NCBI GenBank assembly: GCA_028278125.1
Contig: JANQEY010000094.1
Location: 1 to 64,000 of the forward strand
DNA from: a bacterium
GTDB taxonomy: Bacteria > Electryoneota > Electryoneia > Electryoneales > Electryoneaceae
DNA: 64,000 nucleotides
Direction of reading: 5' to 3'
The first letter of the stretch is position 1. Every line of letters starts with the position of its first letter. The notes beneath the pieces were generated by a model. It worked only from the letters and a program-made list of their open reading frames with translations. It searched no databases and was not told where the DNA came from. Positions 46,843-55,042 of this stretch are shown here, one piece after another. The translations under genes were made by a program, and so were the position numbers.

Positions 46843-48264
46843 ATGCAAAGGTCATTATTAACATTTATCCTCTTAATTTTCTTTTCAAACCCTTCATTTT
46901 CCCAGCAACCAGACACCTCATGGACAGCCGTTTTTGGGGGTTTATCGCATGATTACGCGCGCTGGATGACAAAAACAGAAGATGGGGCACTGGCAATAAC
47001 TGGTAGTACTTTGTCCTATTCCCAGAACAATAATTATGAAGTTTATTTACATAAAATCAATACAGACGGTGATTCTGTCTGGACCAGCTTTTACGGAGAC
47101 TATTTGAACGAACATGGCGAAAATGTTCAGCTGACTTCAGATGATGGATTTATTCTGTCTGCATCCGTTTTCGGTCAATTTGATACTGATACTTGGATGA
47201 TAAAAACGGATTCAGATGGCGACACAACATGGACAAGAATATGGGAACATGGAGGTGAAGGATTCTGCGAGACACAAGATGGTGGATACCTGTCTGTGAC
47301 CGGAAACATGAAAGTCTACAAGTACGATTCCGATGGGGATTCTGTCTGGTCGAGAGACTGGTATAATGGAGAAGATTTTGTCAGCCGATTCCAACTCACC
47401 CCTGATGGTGGATGTGTTGTCGCGGGGAATTCATACTGGTCGATGGTAGAACCATACTGGGTACATGTCTCCAAGCTGGATTCACTCGGTTACATCGATT
47501 GGACATTCAACTTGTGGGAAAACACTGAAAATGAGGCAGGCACCAGGGATATAAAAAGAACCAGTGATGGAGGATATATAATCTGCGGTTCAGTTGATGC
47601 CCAGGATGGTATGGAATGGGATATTTACCTGTTAAAGTTGACTGCGGATGGTGATTTTGACTGGTGCAGGAAATATGGTGGTGAACAAAACGAATCGGGA
47701 AGATGTGTTACAGAAACCACCCAGGGTAACTTGATGGTAACAGGATATTCAAAGTCCCATGGAGATCCTGAAGGAGATGTGATCGTATTAAAAACAGATT
47801 CTGAAGGGAATGAGATCTGGACGTTCACAGAAGGTGGAGAAGGCTACGATCGTGGTGAATGTATTGTCCAGCTTGATGATGGGCGATATGTAATTTTAAG
47901 TACATCAGATTCAGGTTGGCGTGGAAATGAAGATGCCTGGTTGATCTGCCTGTACGATGATGAATCTTTGGTCGACGAGAGTGGTGGCTTTTACATGCCG
48001 GAGAAAGTAGAAATCAATGTTTTCCCCAATCCCTCAAATGGATTTGTTACTGTGAACCTGGGCGACACCGGTTACAGAAATATCACAAGTAAACTTTTTA
48101 ATTCGTTGGGGCGGGAAGTAGCGTTTTTTTCGAATATCATCAATTCCGGTTCATCGGGCAGGTTCAGCATAGGTACAGATGATCTCTCAAGCGGGACGTA
48201 TTATCTATTGATTTATGGAGATCAGGAATTCATTGGTTCGGAAAAAGTGATTCTATTAAAATAG
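46843..48264 (+). CDS. Secreted beta-propeller-like protein with T9SS C-terminal sorting domain
   Basis: 473 aa from ATG 46843 (AGGGG upstream; the TTG at 46840 is unlikely). The signal peptide ends near residue 20 (FFSNPSFS-QQ). The body has at least seven repeats of about 50-55 residues around a T-x-DGG-x-hydrophobic-GS core (TSDDGFILSAS, TPDGGCVVAGN, TSDGGYIICGS, LDDGRYVILST), consistent with a beta-propeller. Residues 395-473 form a type-A T9SS sorting domain: VFPNPSNGFVTVNL, LFNSLGREV, DDLSSGTYYLL, ending EKVILLK. Expected to be exported and cell-surface attached or released. Its last 206 coding bases recur as a second copy at 48549-48755. Confidence 0.87.
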   Translation: MQRSLLTFILLIFFSNPSFSQQPDTSWTAVFGGLSHDYARWMTKTEDGALAITGSTLSYSQNNNYEVYLHKINTDGDSVWTSFYGDYLNEHGENVQLTSDDGFILSASVFGQFDTDTWMIKTDSDGDTTWTRIWEHGGEGFCETQDGGYLSVTGNMKVYKYDSDGDSVWSRDWYNGEDFVSRFQLTPDGGCVVAGNSYWSMVEPYWVHVSKLDSLGYIDWTFNLWENTENEAGTRDIKRTSDGGYIICGSVDAQDGMEWDIYLLKLTADGDFDWCRKYGGEQNESGRCVTETTQGNLMVTGYSKSHGDPEGDVIVLKTDSEGNEIWTFTEGGEGYDRGECIVQLDDGRYVILSTSDSGWRGNEDAWLICLYDDESLVDESGGFYMPEKVEINVFPNPSNGFVTVNLGDTGYRNITSKLFNSLGREVAFFSNIINSGSSGRFSIGTDDLSSGTYYLLIYGDQEFIGSEKVILLK

Positions 48265-48548
48265 CTGAGTGGCCCGGGTTGCCGGTCACGCGAACCCGGG
48301 GAATAGAACAGTTACATTCCTTCGACTTTTATAATATGTTCAAATAACGGATTACAAAAAATAATATCCCGGATATCCGTCGACTGACGGACTACCCGGA
48401 CTACCCCTGAGATTGCGTCTGCTGAATATTCGGCATCGTAACGACACTTACTGGTGGCCCGATTTGGCTCGCAAATCGGGTTTCTTCACAAAAGAGATAT
48501 ATATCTTACCAAAAAAGTTCCCGGGATACGCTGATCCCGGGCTACCTT
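48058..48548 (+). repeat. Tandem duplication, copy 1
   Basis: A 491-bp unit beginning in frame at CTGGGCGACACC inside the T9SS sorting domain, continuing through the stop codon and a downstream block of palindromes (families A, C, B, A), ending in GGGCTACCTT. Copy 2 follows directly. Confidence 0.9.
48368..48545. repeat. Palindrome island 3 (A, C, B, A)
   Basis: Family A variant with nested arms at 48368-48404 (CCCGGATATCCGTCGACTG ... CCGGACTAC). Family C reverse copy at about 48411-48447. Family B at 48458-48480 (CCCGATTTG/CAAATCGGG). Family A at 48519-48545 (CCCGGGATACGCTGATCCCG then GGCTAC). No coding frame of note. Confidence 0.8.
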
Positions 48549-48755
48549 CTGGGCGACACCGGTTACAGAAATATCACAAGTAAACTTTTTAATTCGTTGG
48601 GGCGGGAAGTAGCGTTTTTTTCGAATATCATCAGTTCCGGTTCATCGGGCAGGTTCAGCATAGGTACAGATGATCTCTCAAGCGGGACGTATTATCTATT
48701 GATTTATGGAGATCAGGAATTTATTGGTTCGGAAAAAGTGATTCTATTAAAATAA
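48549..48755 (+). pseudogene. Detached T9SS sorting-domain fragment
   Basis: An open frame of 68 sense codons and TAA that reproduces the last 68 residues of the 46843 protein (from LGDTGYRNITSKLFNSLG to EKVILLK) with one substitution (NIISSG for NIINSG). It has no start codon, ribosome-binding site or signal peptide, so it is a remnant rather than a gene. Its near-identity to the intact copy indicates recent duplication or ongoing gene conversion. Confidence 0.85.
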
Positions 48756-49038
48756 TTGAGTAGCCCGGGTTGCCTGTCATGTGAACCCGGGGAAAAAGGG
48801 GTGGTTCAAATCATCGACATTTATAATATGTTCAAATAACGGATTTCAATACATAATATCCCCGGGTATCCGCCGGTTGGCGGACTACCCGGACTACTTC
48901 TGAGATTGCTTTGTCGCTGACGCTTCCTCGCAACGACACAGAAAGCACAACGGGTGGCCCGACATTCCCGAAGCGTCGGGATTGTCGGGTTTCATAGATA
49001 TTCTGCTTTCCCGGGATACGCTGATCCCGGGCTACCTT
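48549..49038 (+). repeat. Tandem duplication, copy 2
   Basis: Repeats 48058-48548 with offset 491. The coding-derived first 207 bases differ by only about three or four substitutions: one Asn to Ser change, one silent change and TAG to TAA at the stop. The downstream palindromic half is much more diverged. Ends again in GGGCTACCTT. Confidence 0.9.
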
Positions 49039-49078
49039 CGAGATTGCTTCTGCCGACAAATCGGCATCGCAACGACAC
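48860..49078. repeat. Palindrome island 4 (A, C, B, A, C)
   Basis: Family A at 48860-48897 (CCCGGGTATCCGCCGGTTGG ... CCGGACTAC), family C at 48901-48941, family B variant at 48958-48990 (CCCGACATTCCCGAAG ... TGTCGGG), family A at 49009-49035 (identical arms to 48519) and family C at 49040-49078. Order matches island 3, as expected from the tandem duplication, plus one extra C copy. Confidence 0.8.
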
Positions 49079-49132
49079 GTAGAAAGCTCATCTCCACATA
49101 GCTTTCTGGGAAACTGTTGTCCCATGCTACCT

Positions 49133-49165
49133 TAAAAAAAGCGCGAAACCTATTGGTTCCGCGCT
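49133..49165 (-). terminator. Terminator of gdhA
   Basis: On the minus strand AGCGCGGAACC and GGTTTCGCGCT (49155-49165 and 49140-49150) pair around AATA, followed by a T-run (A-run 49134-49140). It lies 45 bp past the gdhA stop codon. Confidence 0.92.
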
Positions 49166-49209
49166 TATTATTTACTTTTTGGGTTGACCGTTTCAGGTCA
49201 ATCTAGGTA

Positions 49210-50933
<1,724 letters not shown>

Positions 50934-51392
50934 TTACAATTGTATCCGGTAACGGCATTTTTGCCTGTCACCCTCAAGGTACATGTCAATATCTTCGGGC
51001 AGGTCTATTATCTCAACAAATTCGGCTCCAGCAAGTTCACTGGTCCGCCTGGATGCATAATTATCCGGGTTACATGTGATCCATAATTCGTTCATCCCGT
51101 GTTCTTTCGCCAGGGTATACAACAGCCTGCATGCCCTCGCGGCATAGTGTTTACCCCTGAATCCGGTATAAACTTCATAGGCGATGTGACCACAATATAA
51201 ACTAAGCTTTGCCAGGTTTCCAATGCGCAAATCTATATACCCGATTTGTTCAGGATTTCCATGCTGAAACATTTTAAAATGATAAAGCGGAACCCGTTCC
51301 TCAAGAGGATATCCAGGCCTCCTCTCAGCCAAAATCAACTCGAGATCATCATCGAGCAGGAGACCCGGATCTTTCCAGTCAAAATCACTCAT
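50934..51392 (-). CDS. GNAT-family N-acetyltransferase
   Basis: 152 aa. The acetyl-CoA-binding region is visible as HIAYEVYTGFRGKHYAARACRLLYTLA (positions about 68-95), with the R/Q-x-x-G-x-G/A turn represented by RGKHYA, followed by ELWITCNPDNYASRRTSELAGAEFV as in the RimJ/RimL-like branch. Cytoplasmic; substrate unknown. ATG 51392 lies 29 bp after the stop of arsM on the same strand, so it may be co-transcribed with the arsenic genes, without known functional link. Confidence 0.85.
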   Translation of the reverse strand: MSDFDWKDPGLLLDDDLELILAERRPGYPLEERVPLYHFKMFQHGNPEQIGYIDLRIGNLAKLSLYCGHIAYEVYTGFRGKHYAARACRLLYTLAKEHGMNELWITCNPDNYASRRTSELAGAEFVEIIDLPEDIDMYLEGDRQKCRYRIQL

Positions 51393-51421
51393 ATCAATAG
51401 GTAATTATTTTCAACGTTAAA

Positions 51422-52294
51422 TCAACTTTCCGGTTTCTGTGCGTATATCTTTGCGCTCCAGACTTTCCCTTCCAACGTTTCTATGATAGAATTGATGGAT
51501 AGGTTCTTTCCCCCGTCAGTGTTAAGAATTAATCCACGAAGGTTTTCAGGTAATTCTGACTCAACAAATGCTTTCATCTGCGATAAATCGTATACAAGCC
51601 GCTCCAGGACCTTTGTATTTACCAGCCCGGCTTTTCTTAAACCATCCAGGTATTCTTCCTCACTGATAGCACCTGCTATACACGAATTATGTAACGCTTC
51701 GCTTTCAAGCACCCAGGAAGGTAAACCGTTAGCAACCAGGTCTGAAACCTGCATCGCTCCTCCGGGTTTTAAGACACGAGCGATTTCAGCAAAAACTCGA
51801 TCCTTTTCCGGGGAAAGATTTATCACACAGTTTGAAATTACCCAATCTACCGATTCAGATTCAACTGGCAGCTCCTCAATAATTCCCTTGCGTACTTCCA
51901 CATTACCTAAGCCAGACGCAGCTATGTTTTCTTTTGCTTTATCTATCATCTCATCGGTCATATCAATTCCGATAACATGACCGGTTTCTCCAACAATCTT
52001 TCCAGCAAGGAGGATATCTATACCCGCTCCCGATCCAAGATCGAGTACAACATCACCCTCTTTTACCTCGCTGAAAGCCAGCGGATTTCCACAACCAAAT
52101 GAATTTACCACCGCGTCTTCCGGTAATACTGCAAGTTCTTCTCTCGTATAACCAGCAACTTTCGCTGCCACGCCTTTAGGTGCAGCACTATCACCACAGC
52201 AGCTCTCACCGCCATAACAGCCGGTTCCCGGTTCTTTAACTGCCTTTGTATAGGCTTCTGCTACAGTCTGCCTTACATATTCATTAGTACTCAT
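51422..52294 (-). CDS. arsM: Arsenite S-adenosylmethionine methyltransferase
   Basis: 290 aa. ArsM methylates As(III) using SAM and detoxifies it as volatile or less reactive methylarsenicals. SAM motif I is VVLDLGSGAGIDILLAG. Three conserved arsenic-binding cysteines are recognisable at C68 (NSFGCGNP), C156 (SNCVINLSPEKDRVF) and C205 (NSCIAGAISEEEYLDGL), matching the spacing in known ArsM. An additional CC pair sits near residue 32. It lies 17 bp downstream of an ArsR-type repressor, so arsenic-induced expression is likely. Confidence 0.94.
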   Translation of the reverse strand: MSTNEYVRQTVAEAYTKAVKEPGTGCYGGESCCGDSAAPKGVAAKVAGYTREELAVLPEDAVVNSFGCGNPLAFSEVKEGDVVLDLGSGAGIDILLAGKIVGETGHVIGIDMTDEMIDKAKENIAASGLGNVEVRKGIIEELPVESESVDWVISNCVINLSPEKDRVFAEIARVLKPGGAMQVSDLVANGLPSWVLESEALHNSCIAGAISEEEYLDGLRKAGLVNTKVLERLVYDLSQMKAFVESELPENLRGLILNTDGGKNLSINSIIETLEGKVWSAKIYAQKPES

Positions 52295-52311
52295 GATTCT
52301 CTCCGATCGAA

Positions 52312-52662
52312 TTATAATTTTGTTACTTCGGACTTATTACCTTCCCTTATCGCATCTTCAAGGGTGTCTGCCATAGACCGTAATTTTATTACCAGGTCAC
52401 TTATCTTAGCTGAATAGTATACCTGTTTCCCTCTTCTTTCAGATTTGACTATCCCTGCAGCATGTAACTTTGATAAATGACGTGAAACAACAGAAAAGTC
52501 CACGGGACAACATGTAGATAATTCCGACACGGAACATGGTTCCTGGCATCTTGCCAGCTGTACAAGGATTCTTATCCTGTTTGAATCACCCAAAGCTTTA
52601 AAGAAAGATGGGATAAACAAATCTTCAATTCCCGGACAACAGACATTTTTTTTCCTGGCCAT
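52312..52662 (-). CDS. ArsR/SmtB-family metalloregulator
   Basis: 116 aa winged helix-turn-helix repressor. Core: SFFKALGDSNRIRILVQLA, recognition region CPVDFSVVSRHLSKLHAAG, wing ERRGKQVYYS. Cysteines C8/C9 at the N-terminus, C39/C43 and C51/C52 next to the recognition helix could form the As(III) site; C51/C52 occupy the place of the classical ELCVCDL cysteines. It probably represses itself and arsM. A candidate operator lies just upstream. Confidence 0.92.
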   Translation of the reverse strand: MARKKNVCCPGIEDLFIPSFFKALGDSNRIRILVQLARCQEPCSVSELSTCCPVDFSVVSRHLSKLHAAGIVKSERRGKQVYYSAKISDLVIKLRSMADTLEDAIREGNKSEVTKL

Positions 52663-52680
52663 AATAATAGCTCTATTTTA

Positions 52681-52698
52681 TTTGTACGTTTGCACAAA
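52681..52698. promoter_or_regulatory. Candidate operator of the ArsR-type regulator
   Basis: TTTGTACGTTTGCACAAA, an imperfect palindrome 19 bp upstream of the regulator start codon. Position is right for autorepression; symmetry is incomplete, so confidence is low. Confidence 0.35.
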
Positions 52699-52920
52699 AA
52701 AACAAATGATATGATTGTTATGCAAATGGTAGAAGAGCCACATCAGAGACACATTTTTGAATTGGTTTTGGATTTAATAATCCCCTGGTTCTTTTTAGTA
52801 ATCTTGCCCGAGAGAGCAGAAGGTTCTATCTTAGGAACCAATTGGAACTGCAAGAATCTCGAATTGTACAAAGATTAAGAGTTTCCTCATTAACAATGCG
52901 TGTAAACAAGGATCGCTGAT

Positions 52921-53562
52921 ATGAGTTTCTGGTCAATTTTTCATGAAGCCACACTATTAAACCAGGTTATTTTACTCATCCTGTTTTTTCTCTCAATATT
53001 AAGCTGGGCTGTTGTAATAGAACGGTGGCGTTATTTCGCAACAGCAAAAAAGGCTGACAGGAATTTTTTCCGTGCATTGGGAGACAACCTGACCAGCGAA
53101 AGCCTTCGTAAGGCTTCACAGTCTGCACCGAAGTCACCGGCACGCCAGGTTTTTACAGCCGCAGGTAAATCGGTACGTGGCCTGGAAAGACGCGGAGCTG
53201 AAATCTGGAATGAGGCGCTTGAAATTGAGCGTGACAGTCTACGTGAAACGGGTGAAAGAGGACTTCCTCTCCTGGCGATTGTGGCAAGTGCTAGTCCTTT
53301 TATCGGCCTGCTTGGGACAGTCTGGGGAGTGATGATTGCGTTCCTTCGTTTAGGTGATCTGCAGGGGCAGCCTGCGCTTGAACTGGTTGGTCCCGGTATC
53401 GCTGAAGCCCTGATAGCGACCGCTGCCGGTCTTTTTGCCGCTATCCCGGCAACGATCGCATATAACGCATTCGCTGCCGCCCAACGTTCTCTACTGCGGA
53501 GAAATGCAGAGTTCTGCCGTCGAGTTCTGCTGGTTGTAGGTGGCGGGAGGAGCGGAAGTTGA
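52921..53562 (+). CDS. MotA/TolQ/ExbB proton-channel family protein
   Basis: 213 aa with three membrane segments: about 14-34 (VILLILFFLSILSWAVVIE), 118-142 (PLLAIVASASPFIGLLGTVWG) and 160-182 (IAEALIATAAGLFAAIPAT). These are the TolQ/ExbB signatures. It builds the proton-driven motor with the TolR/ExbD protein encoded next (4-bp overlap), energising the TonB-like protein that follows. TolQ versus ExbB cannot be decided: no tolB or pal follows, which leans to ExbB, while the operon layout resembles tolQRA. Confidence 0.93.
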   Translation: MSFWSIFHEATLLNQVILLILFFLSILSWAVVIERWRYFATAKKADRNFFRALGDNLTSESLRKASQSAPKSPARQVFTAAGKSVRGLERRGAEIWNEALEIERDSLRETGERGLPLLAIVASASPFIGLLGTVWGVMIAFLRLGDLQGQPALELVGPGIAEALIATAAGLFAAIPATIAYNAFAAAQRSLLRRNAEFCRRVLLVVGGGRSGS

Positions 53563-54005
53563 TAGGCATGAAGAAAAAGGGCGATGGGGAAGATTTTGAA
53601 GCGCTGGCGGAGATAAACGTCACACCACTGGTGGACGTTTTCCTCGTGCTGCTGGTAATTTTTATGATAACCGCGCCGGTTATTAAAACCGCACTTGAAA
53701 TGGGACTTCCCCAGGCGCAGACATCATCACCCGACCCATCGCAGGGATTGACAGTCAAGGTGCTTTCAGATCGGACGGTCTGGATTGATGAAGAGAGAGT
53801 AAGTGTAGACGCATTTCCTACTCGTTTTCGAGATATCTGGGCAGAAGCGGATGAAGAAGGAACACATAAATCTGTGTTTCTCGCGGCTGATGAATCTGTT
53901 CCTTATGGGGATATAATTTTTGTCCTGGACGAGTTAAGAGCGGCAGGTGTCAAGGACCTGGGAATGTTAACACGTCAGATCACCAGTAAAGACAAGCGAA
54001 AATAA
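53559..54005 (+). CDS. TolR/ExbD-family protein
   Basis: 148 aa. One N-terminal membrane helix contains the proton-carrying Asp in INVTPLVDVFLVLLVIFMI; the periplasmic domain ends with VPYGDIIFVLDELRAAGVKDLGM, typical of the family. Start: TTG 53559 has AGGAG 6 nt upstream and overlaps the previous stop; ATG 53568 is the alternative. Works with the TolQ/ExbB-like channel. Confidence 0.92.
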   Translation: MIGMKKKGDGEDFEALAEINVTPLVDVFLVLLVIFMITAPVIKTALEMGLPQAQTSSPDPSQGLTVKVLSDRTVWIDEERVSVDAFPTRFRDIWAEADEEGTHKSVFLAADESVPYGDIIFVLDELRAAGVKDLGMLTRQITSKDKRK

Positions 54006-54020
54006 ATCGAGGAAACCTAC

Positions 54021-54812
54021 TTGGCCTCCGATTCCAACATAAAAGAAAGAAACAGTTCAATTTTGACCATAACAGGCATACATCGTTCCCCCACCTGGAA
54101 CAGCAGCCTGGTTATGGCTGTCGGTATACACGTACTTTTCGCCCTGTTTTTGCTCTTTGGACCGGCTATGTATTTTAAACCGGCTCAAAAACAGGATGTT
54201 CTTCTTGTCCGTTTACGTGGTGGTGGAGAGAACCGTCCCGGTTGGATTAAGCCGACAACAGCTCAAGCAGACAGGGCAAAAACAACCGATGGAAAACCAA
54301 AGGCCGCTGAAGTTAAAAAGGAGCCTGTTGTTCAGAAACCTGTTGAAACTCCGCAAGATGTCAAAAAGCCACTCCGTGTTGAGACAAAAGAAGAAAAAAC
54401 TACAGAGACTGTAAAAGAAAAAGAGGTCAAGGAAACTACCCCGGCAACCGTAATGGCTGAAACAGAATCCGGGGAAGGGATAGGTGCTAAACCCGGACCC
54501 GAGGGATCGGGATTCGGTGCTACAAGCGACGCGGATTTTCCGGGAGCTGACGCGTATCTTTCCCGCCTGGAAGCCGAGGTACAACGCAGGTTTAATTTCC
54601 GGGGACGTGGCAGCGGAGCTGTTTCGGAATACCATTTTTTCATAGAAAAGAACGGGAAAGTCCGTGATTTAATCCTGATGAAAGCCAGCGGAATAGCCAG
54701 CCTGGACATGGCGGCTCGCAGTTCAATCATCCGCGCAAAATTCCCGCCTCTCCCAAGAGGTTTTAAACATGACCGGCTTGGGGTGACCTACCTGTTTTAT
54801 GACGCGCAATAG
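54021..54812 (+). CDS. TonB/TolA-like energy transducer
   Basis: 263 aa from a TTG at 54021 with GAGGA 7-8 nt upstream; the next in-frame ATG (codon 32) would cut into the membrane helix. Membrane helix about 29-50 (SLVMAVGIHVLFALFLLFG). A Lys/Pro/Glu-rich periplasm-spanning stretch covers about 75-150, then a TonB C-terminal domain (YLSRLEAEVQRRFNFRG, EYHFFIEKNGKVRDL, SIIRAKFPPLPRGF). It would carry proton-motive energy to outer-membrane receptors or the cell envelope. No receptor gene is adjacent. Confidence 0.87.
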   Translation: MASDSNIKERNSSILTITGIHRSPTWNSSLVMAVGIHVLFALFLLFGPAMYFKPAQKQDVLLVRLRGGGENRPGWIKPTTAQADRAKTTDGKPKAAEVKKEPVVQKPVETPQDVKKPLRVETKEEKTTETVKEKEVKETTPATVMAETESGEGIGAKPGPEGSGFGATSDADFPGADAYLSRLEAEVQRRFNFRGRGSGAVSEYHFFIEKNGKVRDLILMKASGIASLDMAARSSIIRAKFPPLPRGFKHDRLGVTYLFYDAQ

Positions 54813-55042
54813 CTTGTTTTATAAGCAGACATGCAGTTCCTCCCGTCAAATACAATTCTCGCAGCAAGGATTTACCTGAACGATTATAGGAGTTATATTA
54901 AAGGTTTAGTCCTCTATTGTGTGTGGGGAAAAGTGAACAAGCAATGGTGTGATGATTTATTATGGGTGCATAGCTGTATCTGAATATCATTACCCTCCAT
55001 TATTTTAAACAACATACTATTATATAATTGGATGAGGAGAAT

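Noticed and set aside
46755..46952. A 65-codon plus-strand frame
   Set aside because: Composed largely of a family A palindrome and the out-of-frame start of the 46843 gene.
48265..49132. Possible CRISPR array because of regularly recurring repeats
   Set aside because: Repeats are palindromes of four different families with irregular spacing; no constant direct repeat with unique spacers and no cas gene.
52690..52878. A 62-codon frame between arsR and the TolQ-like gene
   Set aside because: TTG start with no ribosome-binding site, inside a divergent promoter region, no family resemblance.
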